Shown here: positions 24,075 through 35,840 of the stretch, piece by piece
How positions within the stretch are numbered: the first letter of the stretch is position 1
How the letters are laid out: the number at the start of each line of letters is the position of its first letter
DNA from: Diadema setosum
Taxonomy: Eukaryota; Echinodermata; Echinoidea; Diadematoida; Diadematidae
Assembly (NCBI GenBank): GCA_033980235.1
Contig: CM067066.1
Span: forward strand, 30,956,680 to 31,020,679
DNA length: 64,000 nucleotides
Direction: 5' to 3'
Position numbers and translations under genes: made by a program
Notes under the pieces: model-generated
Databases searched by the model: none
What the model was told of the DNA's origin: nothing
What the model saw: only the letters and a program-made list of their open reading frames with translations

Positions 24075-25924
24075 ATTAGGTGATATACTAACGGCGTATC
24101 ACATAATATTGTGTTTGCTCGAAATTTCCATTTCTTTCTGACGAATTTTGTGAACACATTATCTCAATAATGACTTGACCAATTAACATGAAATTTTCAG
24201 TCATCATATCCCATGACAATATCTCAATACAGCAACATTTTCATGACGATAACTTATCTGTGACGTCATCTAGGCGCCATTTTGTGTTTTTCAATGATCG
24301 ATCATAACTTCATAACTAAATACCATTTCTTTATCGTTTTCGGTAGACATAAAGTTCAAGTCACGTCTGATCGTCCTGTACTATGCTAATTACCCAGGTC
24401 ACAATGACGTGCGCGTACGTGCGTGCCAAAAATTCAAAATGCTCAAAACGACTTTCCGACTGGTTTTCTCCAAGTTTCAGACAATTTTAAGCGTTTCAAA
24501 AAATTACGTGCGTGCGCGTCCGTCCGCACATTTTCGCGAGCACAGCGCGTAAGCAACATGAAAGTGCACTTTTTCGACTGATTTGGATTCCTGATACATT
24601 AAGTAACAATATCCATTGATTTCCGATCGATTTTGACCGATAACAAAGGCATGCACTGGCGTCAAAGTTAAAATTCCGCGCGCGCGTCTATGTGCAAATA
24701 TAGTGAAGAAACATGTCTTTATTTCGTCATAGCTCCTGAAAATGTCCGGCAACCCCATGTTTTTATTGGATATTACAAAAGCATATGACTTGTAAATAAC
24801 ATTTCAATTATCAATATTTTGAGGACAATTCGATGACGTCATCATATCGTCATCTAAAATGAAAAAAGTGGAATTTATATTTTTTGAGGTACTGTCTCTG
24901 ACATTCATTTGCTGGTATCTCTGTTGTTTTAGCTCAATATTATCCCAAATTCGGATATGTTGTACTTTGAACATTTTTCTTTCAAGTTCATGTCATTGTT
25001 TTGCAATTTGATAACGTCATTATACTACAAATTGTAATTAAAGGCAAAGACTCAAAATCAGCCAAGTTTACGTGTTATATCTATGGGAGGTGATTTTTAA
25101 AACCATGCATTGACTTGCATGATAATGTTCATGCACCTTTACCTCAGCTGATTTTGCTCCATGTCCTCTGAAACTTAAGTATGTTGTAGCTGAGACAATA
25201 AGCTGCAGTAATCATGCATTTTATTTTTTTAAATCTCCTCATCAGTTTGACAATTTTGCAGCTTAAAACTGAAAATGAGAATGGAATGTGGCCAAAACGA
25301 TTCCTGATTTATCTTTCACATATAAGCTTACGTTCCTCATATTTTCTCGTCGAGACGTACAGCTGAGAGACTAAAGGCGACGTCTCTGACACCAGAGACG
25401 TGATGTTGCACACGTGCGGGTTCGAACCCCACAAGAACACGAAACAAATACTCCTATCTTTTACCTTTTCTTTTTCTTCAATGGAGTAATTACACCTTCG
25501 TCCATGTAGAAATCACGTTCTCATGTGGCCACATCGCCCTCTTGGTTATGCAAATAATGGTCAAAGTTCATATTTGAAAATATAAATGTTAAAGTGAAGG
25601 TGACTCTTAAAAGACTTTATCGCCATGTTTGATTTCTGTTTGTTTATTTGTTTTTACATTTTGAAGACCTATTGGTAAATATTTAGTTACATAGCCTGTC
25701 TAATCGACTTACTTGCACACGCCGACACACGCATGAAATTTCCACTTGGTTGCATGACAGAAACGATTTGGTCTGAATTATGTAGGACTGTATGAAGAAC
25801 TGGATTTTACGAATGTTTCTCAATATAACTTCAAGGCATTCTTTGTCGATCACGGATGACCGACATCTGATGACCTCCAGCGTATCACCTAACTCGTCTT
25901 CAGTGTGACGAGTTACATATCTCG
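24075..25924. mobile_element. 1.85-kb insertion with inverted ends
   Basis: Spacer S5 reads AAACACTTTTTCAAG straight across this point; here about 1.85 kb intervenes. TTAGGTGATA near 24,076 is mirrored by TATCACCTAA at 25,883-25,892. A small hairpin, AACTCGTC and GACGAGTT, follows at 25,891-25,914. No protein-coding frame of note was found. A tRNA-like segment lies inside. The class is unknown. Confidence 0.7.
25350..25436 (+). pseudogene. tRNA-Ser-like sequence (SINE head or tRNA pseudogene)
   Basis: An A-box-like CAGCTGAGAG and TAAAGGCG are followed by an anticodon-type stem GTCTCT/AGAGAC, a variable region, and a full B box GGTTCGAACCC at 25,419-25,429. Order and spacing resemble a serine tRNA with a long variable arm. 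The acceptor stem does not pair convincingly and the anticodon loop has about 8 bases. It is more likely a SINE promoter or pseudogene than a working tRNA. Confidence 0.55.
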
Positions 25925-26580
25925 TTCAAGTTTATATTTCTCATAGAATTTTTGGCTAAATGTTAATGTATTATATACCATATGAATGGTAATTTCATTG
26001 GCTACGACGTAAGTCAATAAAAAGTGAAACTTTACGCATGAGTGAACACCTTAGTTTTTCTCTTCCAAGGCACAAAAGTAAAAATTGCAAAAATGAATGT
26101 CATTCATGCGTAAATGCTCTCCCTTGTAACAATAAAAACAAAAGACAAATTTAAGACAATGAAAAAAACATGTATTCATTTGCAAAAATATACCTATGAT
26201 CTCTCTGATATCTTCGAAATCCAAAAGATCAATTAACGCCGAAATAATGGAGGAAAATGAAAAATTTTCTGTCATATCCAAATTCAAAATGCAATGATAG
26301 AAGAATCAATATTAACAAAAAAAAGTCGGATTTTGAATTGATTTCTACAATTAAGAAAATTGTAAATTGTATTTGGTTCTTGAATTACGAAATTGAATGA
26401 ATGAAAGATATTTTGTTCCTTTTATCATCTTTATGCCTTTACTCCCTATGCCATTTAGAGTATATGTTGACAGAAAATATTCTTTAGAGTATATGTTGAC
26501 AGAAAATATTCTTATATCCCTCCTTAAGTGTCCAATTTTGATATTGTTTGAGGTTATAAAGAGATAAAGAGAACGAAAAC

Positions 26581-27042
26581 ATAACATATCCAATCATTTT
26601 CTTAGAAGTGCTGACCATCAACACTTTCGCGCTTCATCACCTGCACACGCACTCACAGGCACCACTCCTGTTTACTAAGTAATTGTATAAAACTGGATTT
26701 ACACGCACTTTAACATGGCCCATCTGTATTAGTGTTCAAGTACTACAATAAAAAATGGTAATTTAACTCTGGCTGTCCGTCTGTTCAAGCACGGCTTATA
26801 ACGGCGGCCCTCTGCATCATATGTATATATTATATATTGTACTGTGAATTAAGTCATTATTGGCCATATAAACATTTTGTATGTTATTTAACGTTTCATT
26901 TGTCTTTACATACAAAATATGACTTACTATGTAATATGTCAATAATTTTCAGAATTGTATTTGAGTAATTGAACCTGCCTTTGTTATTTTTGTTATTCTG
27001 AAAGAAAATATGAAATGCAGAAAATAAAATCTTTTCAATCAA
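26581..27042 (+). mobile_element. ~460-bp insertion, possible retroposed fragment
   Basis: The S5 equivalent is continuous (GAACGAAAACTTATTTTTG). The inserted DNA ends with AATAAAA about 20 bp before its right edge, and AAAAC flanks both ends, as expected of a retroposed 3' end with a short target duplication. I do not recognise the source. Confidence 0.55.
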
Positions 27043-27558
27043 AAACTTATTTTTGTCATTTCATTCATGTCTCTCATTGTGTTAAACTGGTCTTTTGTAA
27101 TCATTGTTTTCTTAAAAGGCATTTGCTAATGAAAGACAATGTGTATTTTTTTCCCCTGCAATTTTTTACTACCGTGCCTCGAAGGACAAAAACAAATGTG
27201 TTCACTCATGCGTAAAATTCCCCTTTATTAACCTACTAAGTTGATAGCCGATTAGATAACTTATACTATGGTTTATAATAAATTGATTTTCATCAAAATC
27301 TTCTATGAAAATTATGAACTCAAAAGAGTGTTTACTTTCTTCTTCTTTTTCTTTTTCTTTCTTTTTTTTTTTTTTTGCTGAGTGTACCATGAAAGTAAAA
27401 TAGGTGAAGAACATTGAATCTATGAATGAACAAAACAGATGTTGAAAAAGAAACTTTTATTCTAAGCCAAATCCGGGCTAACAATGACAAAGAAAGTTGT
27501 AGACTTGGCATAAACAGAATTGCATCAAATACTGCTTTATGGGACCTTGTGGCGTTTT

Positions 27559-27757
27559 ATATATTTTTTTTAAATTCATGTTCCATATTCCACATTTCAC
27601 AGTCAGGTTTCATATTCCACTTGATTTCGAAGTAAAATGTGTCTAACATAACAGTTAATTTTAGACATGATTTCACAAATATGTATATAAGGACATATAT
27701 ATGATGTGTAATATGAGGAACCTCCTAAAAACAATGGTTGTAGGATGTAGGTTTCAA
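27559..27757. mobile_element. ~200-bp insertion, class unknown
   Basis: It interrupts the block that in other spacers runs from GGGACCTTGTGGCGTTTTA into GATGTCGTATCTTC. The interior is AT-rich; no clear inverted ends were seen. Confidence 0.5.
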
Positions 27758-29064
27758 ATATCGTTTGTTCTTCAATCTGCTCATCAGCCCTTTGACGGGG
27801 TCAGACCACACAAAACAACAAAAGAACAACATACAAAATAATATCTTTTTTTTTAAATATCCATCAATGTTTATGACGTAGGCCCTATATTATATGGAAT
27901 ATAGCTTCTCAAACGTTTGTTTGTCCTATCAAGTAACAATGATACCGTACTTCTTAAAAATTCATATCTTCAGTGGACATGGTAAATGTTAATTATTAAC
28001 GACATGTGTTTTTAGATCCTCGAGACAGAGAAAAAATTATTTTGCAGAAATGATTAAAAAAAAAGTTATCGATGCGAACATCTGAAATATTCTTTAAAGT
28101 ATTTAATAAGAAAGACCTGAAGGATATCATGTATTACATGACTGTCAGTGAGGTTTATCCGACAAGGTGCTAGAACAGTCCTGATTATTTAGGTAAGTTT
28201 TCGGCTTAAACTAAATTGACTACAGGTAACCAATTGTGTCTCACTTATGAGAAGAACAACATCTCATCTCCGTTTAACAGGTTTTTATTCTTATAAACAT
28301 GAATTATACATATTTAATAATTATTGAGATGAAAATTTCTGACAGAAAATTAAATTGATACTCACATATCTGAGTCAAATCGTGCATGAGTCCTTTAAAC
28401 TAAATGAATGGCTTGCCTATGGCAATTAAAGTTAAGACAGTAATTATCCAAAGATTGCACTTTCATTTTATTTGATTTTAATCACAAAACTAGGTAGATT
28501 GAGAATCACACAAATAGAAGAGTCTCGTGCTCCGCACATTAAACTAACTTACTAAGTATTTGAAACCCTGTACAGTTTACAAATGAACACACAAAACAAA
28601 GTCTCGTGTTATACAAACAGTGGTCACAGCAACCAAATACGTTTCAGTGCAGCTTATTTTCACACCTATCCCAGCACGTTCAAACGTTTCAATATGGTAG
28701 GCCTCGCATGCCGCATACACGTACAAATGGTTCGAATGCACAGGCATTGATAACACAAGAAGACAGGATGGGATTTTTCTTTTGAATTTAACTGTTTTGC
28801 TGAGATAATCTTATGCACTATATATCTGAAAAGCTTAGGCACAAATGTTTAGGGCAACTGGCATACGTTTAGGCCTCGGGCCTACATGCTTTTATCTTGG
28901 AGGATTTAGTCAACAACAAATCTAATTTCAAAATAGATTGTTGGCCTACACAATTATATTGCTCAATCAATGCGATCTTACCTTCAGGGACTTATAGTCC
29001 AAATCCATTTCCTTTTTGTTTTTGCCAAAACGCTGATATAGTTGAATAACACGTGTTTCCATAC

Positions 29065-29080
29065 CCCCCCCCCCCCCCCC
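29065..29080. repeat. Poly-C tract beside the TTAA MITE
   Basis: A homopolymer run expanded here and at 41,251-41,264, next to the same MITE. Confidence 0.85.
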
Positions 29081-29083
29081 ACA

Positions 29084-29451
29084 TTAAAGGTCCTGTTTAC
29101 CTTTGGGAACAGTGATTTAAAAAAAAATCAAGATATAACATTTAATCCATATGTGCAATTCTGTTGTACCACAAAACATCCTATCATATAAAAATTTTGC
29201 AATAAATCCTGAAATATAATAAAATATCTGTATTTTTCTCAATAAACCGTAACTGTAAGACGGTTTAGTGTGGACACATTTTCATTATAACTATTGTTCA
29301 CTTTTTGCATATTTAACAATACTTAACATCGATTTTACCGATTCAAATTCTTACAGTGGATGTTTCTATCTCTAACTTACATTTTAGAAATATTTTAAAG
29401 CACTAATGCTGGGTTTTTGTTTCATCTGCAAATGGTAAATTATGCCTTTAA
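29084..29451. mobile_element. 368-bp MITE with TTAA target duplication (unit 5)
   Basis: Bounded by TTAA. The ends read AGGTCCTGTTTACC and, from the other side, AGGCATAATTTACC, forming imperfect inverted repeats. The equivalent point near copy 2 (about 7,467) has one TTAA and no insert. The same element at the same site occurs at 41,271-41,641. Confidence 0.87.
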
Positions 29452-29579
29452 ATTCGCTTGGGGAAGCTATTCCCAATATCCATCTAATGGCAAATCGCAG
29501 TCTTAATCTGCGTGTACTTTTTTTCAGTAGTCTTTTAGATTTTTAGCTGAATATGAACGTCACTGTATACAAGTCTAAA

Positions 29580-31289
29580 TTATTTTCGTCTCTTAGTAAC
29601 GTTGGTGCTCGCTTCATTTGAGCTGTTACTGAAAATTGATGACACGCGGGTTTCCTCTTCAGGTTTAGCACTTCTGAACCATTTCATCAGCTGATTTCGA
29701 AATTCCGTCAGACGCAGCCAGTACATGGCCGGATTCAAGACCCCGTTGAGGGAGAGCAACAATATACCAACTTCCGAAAGAGGCACGGACCACCGTAACA
29801 GTCCTCTATCCTGCGGTACATAGTAAGACACGAGCAACAACAACAACCACAGAACCCAGCATACAAATGTTGATATAATCACCATGCCGAACGTGACGAG
29901 CACTTTCATCTGGTTCTTCGCCCGACGCTTGAGGGATATATCGGAAAGGCCGATACCTTTAGATATCGATGTTATTCTCAGATATATCGCGAGGTAACAG
30001 AAAGTCGCCAGAAAGAGTGAACAGATGTTTACAAGCGGCATGAGTGCCAAAGAAGCCATGATGTTGTCGACACACTGGTACAGTAGATTGAACGAAGCGA
30101 TGACAACGGTCCAAATCAAGATGCAAGCTGCGATCGACCGCCTTGCCGTCACGAGACGTCGATTACCAAATGGATCGAGACGAAGGACGAGGAATCGATG
30201 TACTGCAATCGCCAGTGTACTCAGCAGGGATAACATCATTGCAGGAAATAGCATGACCTCCACGTATAGGGTGAACTGAAATGATTGCGAAATTGAGAAA
30301 CATCAATTTCGGGATTGGTTACTGAGCGTTATTCTGAAAGTTCGCTAATCCGAAAAATTAATAATGTTCGTTATTTTGAAGATTCATTAATCTGAAAAGT
30401 AAATGAAATTCGTAATTACGAAGGGTCGTCAATCCGAAAAAAAAAATGAATACAGTGCGTTATTTCGAAGGTTCGTAATCTGAAAAATGAATGAAGTTCG
30501 TTATTTCGAAGGTTCATTAGTCCGAAAACGAAATAAGGTTCGTAATTTGAAAGGATGGTTAGCATACACATCCTCTTCCTATTTTCGGATTAACGAACCT
30601 TCGGAATAACAAACATCACCCTTTGGGATTCATTATTGAAGGAATGATTTGGTTACAATCGATTTCTGCAAGACTTACTCTTCTTTCCTCTCCATATCTT
30701 CACCTTACGTTTGGTGTGTCTGTTATTTCATTCCCTCAGCGTATAGTTACGTAAAAGCATATTTTTTAATGTAACTATATTCCCTAAAATCAGCTAGGAC
30801 TTGACGTGTTTATACGTCCCAACTTAATGAAGATCCAAGCGATGGGCTGAGGGTTATTTTTTTTTCTTTACTTCCATTGTAATTCTTTTATTGGGATTTG
30901 GAAATAATCTATCTACAAGTCTCACAAGAGTGTTCTTAGTTGACAGAAAGACGTGAGATAGAAAAAAAAATATTGTGACTGTAAGATGTCTAAAACACTT
31001 CGAGATTTGGAGTAAAAAGTCAGTCTGCAATACTTACTGTGTTCAGCAATACATCGAGCAACAAACTTGCGCTACAAAAAGCTACGAGGAAGTCCGATAG
31101 AGCCAGACTGAAGATAAAGATGTTTTGAGACTTTCTGAGGGCGGGAATGGCAAGGAGGGCAAACAGTGTGAGAAAATTGCCCAACAACGCCAGGAAATGC
31201 AGAGCCACCGCTGTCCCATAAAGAATTAAAGATCGTGGATGCCAGGAGGTGGAAACCCAGTCAACAGTGTAGTTTCCATCTTGGTCCAT
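29580..31289 (-). CDS. Class A GPCR, copy 5 (315 aa, two exons)
   Basis: Exons are 31038-31289 and 29580-30275, joined in phase 0 across a 762-bp intron. It is a seven-TM receptor with the family motifs HRF, CWVL and NPAMY. Two extra residues lie in the loop between TM6 and TM7 (QDRGLLRWSVP), unique in the array. The N-terminus reads VDWVSTSWHPRSLILYG, shared almost exactly with copy 7, and both have ITSISKGIG after TM5. Copies 5 and 7 therefore form a subfamily, supported by the shared MITE in the 3' flank. The divergent outer loops would fit ligand diversification; this is inference. Confidence 0.87.
30320..30620. repeat. TTCG repeat array in copy 5 intron
   Basis: About six direct units, then one inverted unit (TTCGGATTAACGAACCTTCG) near 30,583. 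The orientation switch is best seen here. Confidence 0.8.
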
Positions 31290-31384
31290 GTTTTGGAATC
31301 CTTGGCTGGTGTGTGTATTCGCTATACCAGTGACTCTGAGAAGCAGAGCCTTGTGTTATATACAGATCTAAACTGAGGCATTTA

Positions 31385-31396
31385 CCTTTATAAAGC
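31385..31396 (-). promoter_or_regulatory. TATA-like box, GPCR copy 5
   Basis: CCTTTATAAAGC lies 96 bp upstream of the start codon. Confidence 0.5.
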
Positions 31397-32003
31397 TGCC
31401 AGGCACAAGGCTTGTCTTTCTACACGTGGATTCAAAGCATATTGGAAGGAGCTTGAGAGTTGTATAGGTTTTTTTTTTTTTTTCAATCGATGCGCGCGCA
31501 AGCTGATAGCATAATTATGTTCGATAGACTCAAATAAGGTAAGTCTAACTCCCAAAGTAATATTGCAAAGCATGTTGAGGAGTTTGTGTATTGAATTGAA
31601 CACATGACTCTCCCGTAAAACTCGTGTATCCTTTAGTATTTTCTTTTTCTTCACTTTTTTCCTGGTTGAGCTCAACTCTCATGTATGATTGTGATGTTGT
31701 ACATGTAGCTTTTATCAATATGCTTCGTCTATTTGATCTCAATTGACTTATTCTTTATCCGTTTAGTGTAAGTCATGTGGCAGTGCCCCTCGGTTGAGCA
31801 ATTTAAGAAACTGAAAAAATGCCCTGCTACTCAGGTACAAGGAGTAGATACTGATGAATCAATTCTGTAAGAGTTTGTTTGGTTTTTTTATTAAGTGTGA
31901 CAGAGATTATGATAAAACTATTTGGGAGAGAGGAAATAAAAGGTTTGCAGGGGCGCATGCCTTTGTCAAAAAAAAAAAGCTAAAGACTACATGATCTGAT
32001 GAA

Positions 32004-32045
<42 letters not shown>

Positions 32046-32444
32046 AAGAAAGAAAGATCAGTGGATTGGACACTTGTAGGCAAAGCCATAATTGTAGAGT
32101 CTTTCAATTATTTCATAATTTCACACCCCTATTGCGATCACGCCATAACTGCAAGCTTGGTTTCTAAATACATTTCAGTGTGCTTCACATTAGCCGTCAG
32201 ATAGTAAAAACGTTTTTCAACATAAAACAGTGTATCAACACGTTCTACAGATCTGGTCGGATCTGATTTAAAAGCTCGTTTTAAGAAATCTGAGAGAGAA
32301 ACGTTAAGCTTCCAAAGTTTAGTGGACTAAAGTGCTCGTCTTACACGCACAGACGGATGATTTTTTTAAGAGGTTCCTTTATCCAAACATAAAATACCAG
32401 TATTAAAGGTTTGTTCCTCTGCACCCACAAACGGGTTATATTTG

Positions 32445-32790
32445 TTATTCCGAACGTTCGTGTATCTGAAAATGAAATAAGGTTTGTCATACCGAATTTC
32501 GTTATTCCGAAACACACAAATTGGCAATACCCAGATGTTTGTTGATCTGAAAATGAAATAGGCGTTGTTAATACAAATATTTGTGGCGTTTTTCCAAAGG
32601 TGCGTTAATCCAAAAATTAAATAAGGTTCCTTGAAATTTCGAAGAATCGTTAATAGTTAACGGATGGTTCATTTATCCGAGAATGAAATATTTGTTTCAT
32701 TATTCCGAAGGCTCGTTAATCCGAAAACGAATCATCGGAATTACAATTTCGGATTAACCTATTTGCGGAATAACGAAATATATCCCTTCA
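32445..32790. repeat. TTCG-type repeat, spacer S5
   Basis: Nearly base-for-base the same as the array at 17,645-17,980. Confidence 0.8.
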
Positions 32791-32863
32791 ACAGCAGTTA
32801 TGACAAAAACTTTGAATATAGTTGTCTCCATAGAATGTCATATCCCGTTCGTAATCCATATAG

Positions 32864-33857
32864 ACTCAGCAAAAAAAAAGAAAGTAAGTAAACACTTTTT
32901 CAAGTTTATATTTCTCATAGAATTTTTGGCTAAATGTTAATGTATTATATACAATATGAAAGGTAATTTCAATGGCTATGACGTAAGTCAATTAAAAGGG
33001 AATCTTTACGCATAAGTGAACACCTTAGTTTTTCTCTTCCAAGGCACAAAGGTAAACATTGCAAAAACGAATGCCATTCATGCGTAAATGCTCTTCCATG
33101 TAACAATAAAAACAAAAGACAAATTTAAGACAATGACAAAAAAACATGTATTCAGTTTCAAAAATATACCTATGATCTCTCTGATATCTTCGAAATCCAA
33201 AAGATCAATTAACGCCGAAATAATGGAGGAAAATGAAGAAGTTTCTGTCATATCCAAATTCAAAATGCAATGATAGAAGAATCAATATTAACAAAAAAGG
33301 TCGGATTTTGAATTGATTTCTACAATTAAGAAAATTGTAAATTGTATTTGGTTCTTGAATTACTAAACTGAATGAATGAAAGATATTTTGCTCCTTTTAT
33401 CATCTTTATGCCTTTACTCCCTATGCCATTTAAAGTTTGAGTTGACAGAAAATATTCTTATATCCCTCCTTAAGTGTCCAACTTTGATATTGTTGGAGGT
33501 TATAAAGAGATAAAGAGAACGAAAACTTATTTTTGTCATTTCATTCATGTCTCTCATTGTGTTAAACTGGTCTTTTCTTATCATTGTTTTCTTAAAGGGC
33601 ATTTGCTAATGAAAGACAATGTGTATTTTTTTTTTGCAATTTTTACTACCGTGCCTTGAAGGACAAACACAGATGTGTTCACTCATGCGTAAAATCCCCC
33701 TTTATATTGACCTACTAACTTGATAGCCGATTAGATTACTTATACTATGGTAAACGAATAAATTGATTGTCATCAAAATCTTCTATGAAAATTATGAACT
33801 CGAAAGAGTGTTTACTTCTCTCTTTTTTTTTCTTTCTTTTTTTTTTTTTTGCTGAGT
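32864..33857. mobile_element. Large palindromic foldback element, spacer S5
   Basis: An uninterrupted example of about 1 kb with ACTCAGC and GCTGAGT ends. Arms extend inward past ACGCAT(A/G)AGTGAACAC and its complement near 33,680, and weaker pairing continues further. No open frame suggests a transposase. Confidence 0.75.
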
Positions 33858-35536
33858 GTGCTATGAAAGTAAAATAGGTGAAAAATATTGAATCTATGAA
33901 TGAACAAAACAGATGTTATAAAAGAAACTTTTATTCTAAGCAAAATCCGGGCAAACATTGACAAAGAAAGTTGTAGACTTGGCATAAACAGAATTGCATC
34001 AAACACTGCTTTATGGGACCTTGTGGCGTTTTAGATGTCGTATCTTCTTCAATCTGCTGATCAGCCCTTAGACGGGGTCAGACCACATAAAACAACAAAA
34101 GATCAACATACATAATAATATGTTTTAACATCCCATCAATGTTTATGACGTATCTATCGAATATAGCTTCTCAAAAGTTTTTTGTCCGATCAAGTAACAA
34201 TGATACCGTACTTTTTAAGGAGTCATTTTTTCAGTGGCCATGATATATGTTAATAACTAAGGACATGTGTTTTTAGATCCTCGAGACAGAAAAAAAAAAT
34301 CATTTTGCAGAACTGATAAAAAACAATTATCGATGCGAACTTCTGAAATCTTTTTTTTTTTAGTATTTAATAAGACAGACCTAAAGGATCTCATGTTTAA
34401 CATGAATGTCTGTGAGGTTTATCTGAAAATGTGCTAGAGCAGTCCTGATTATTCAGGTAAGTTTTCGGCTTAAACTAAATTGACTACAGGCAACAATTTG
34501 TGACTCACTTATTGAGAAGAACGATACTTCATCTCCAATTAACAAATTTTTATTCTTATAAACATGAATTATACATATCTATTACTGAGATGAAAATTCC
34601 TGACAGAAAATTAAACTGATACTGACATATCTGAGTCAAATAAAGCATAAGTCCTCAAACTAAATGAATGGCTTGGCAATTAAAATTAAGACAGTAATTA
34701 TCCAAAGATTGCGCTTTCATCTTATTTTAATCAACAAACTAGATCGATTGTGAATCAGTAGACAACAAAAAAGAGTCCCATAGTGCTCCGCTCATGTAAC
34801 TTACTAAGTATTTGAAATCCTGTACAGCTTACAAATGAACACACAAAACAAGGTCTCGTGTCATACAAACAGTGGTCACAGCAACCTAATACAATTGAGT
34901 GCAGCTTATTTTCACACGTATTCCAGCATGCTCAAAACGTTTTGTAGGCCCCGTATGCCGCATACACGTACAAAATTACATGGTCCGAATGTTCAGGCAT
35001 TGATAACACAAGAAGACAGGATGAGATGATACGATTTTTTTATTTGAACATTTTTTGAGATAATTTATGTATGCATGATGCATCTGACAAGTTTAGGCAA
35101 AATTGTTTTGGGAAACTAGCATACGTTAAGGCCTCAGACCAAGACGACTCTCATACTTATACTAGAGGATTTTCATCAACGTCAAATCTAATTTCAAAAT
35201 AAATTGTCGGCCTACACCATTATATTGATCGATCAATGCGATCTTACCTTTATGGACTTATAGTCCAAATCCAATTCCTTTTTTATATGCCAAAACGATG
35301 ATATACTTAAATAACAGCTGAGTCGAGGGGAAGGTGCATTCCAATGTCTTTTGTTAAACATTTCAGTACAGTACTTAAACAATGATTGACAGATGAGGTC
35401 ATCTGAGGAATATTGGTTTGGAAGGATTTTTTGTGGACGTTCCCAAGTTCTCTGAAGAAAAATAGAAGAAAAATCGTTTAAACTATATGGAATGTTTCTA
35501 GATATTCATTTCACCGCAAACGTGATGTTGAGGGTA

Positions 35537-35705
35537 ACATTTCATTTTTCATTTCATTTTTTATTTCATTTCCGGCCAAACCATATAATATGACATTGCA
35601 TATACACAAAGTCAGTACAAAGTAACTTTTACACGTCCAAATGAAATTTAAATACACGTCTTTTGTTTACATGAAACAAAAAAACATATTACATGAAACA
35701 AAAAA
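35537..35705 (-). mobile_element. LINE 3' end fragment, private to unit 6
   Basis: The sister flank at 14,690 reads GAGGGTA directly into the CATAAATCAACATG region; here about 170 bp are added. The piece ends on the minus strand in repeats of GAAAT after a CCGGAAATGAAAT stretch, like the short tandem tails of LINE 3' ends. It is strongly 5'-truncated with no coding part. Confidence 0.7.
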
Positions 35706-35840
35706 ACATAAATCAACATGCATTTGGATTTAAGGACCCCTTTAATGGCAAATCGCAGTCTTAATCTACGTGTACTTTTTTAGTAGTACTTTAGATTTTT
35801 AGATGAAATACAAATCACTTTATAGGCCTACTAGTCTAAA

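Larger units (their letters stand above)
24048..27383. mobile_element. Foldback element of spacer S4, interrupted twice
   Basis: The outer ends (ACTCGGCAAAA and TTTTGCTGAGT) and both arms match the palindrome of the other spacers. The left arm is split by the 1.85-kb insertion and the right part by the 460-bp insertion. Confidence 0.65.
23028..29579. other. Spacer S4 between GPCR copies 4 and 5
   Basis: This is the longest of the palindrome-bearing spacers. Relative to S5 it has three extra insertions (near 24,075-25,924, 26,581-27,042 and 27,559-27,757) and a deletion joining AAAAGATTTGCTG to CTTTTAGCTTCC near 23,690, shared with S6. No gene was seen. Confidence 0.6.
31290..35840. other. 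Spacer S5 between GPCR copies 5 and 6
   Basis: The cleanest version of the common spacer: promoter, GA tract (about 32,006-32,056), TTCG repeat, palindrome, GACGGGGTCAGACCAC block and 3' flank. The segment 31,680-32,815 is almost identical to 16,895-18,012. No gene was seen. Confidence 0.65.

Noticed and set aside
25350..25436. A functional tRNA-Ser gene
   Set aside because: The B box is perfect, but the acceptor stem does not pair and the anticodon loop is odd. It also lies within an insertion, so it was kept only as a tRNA-like pseudogene.
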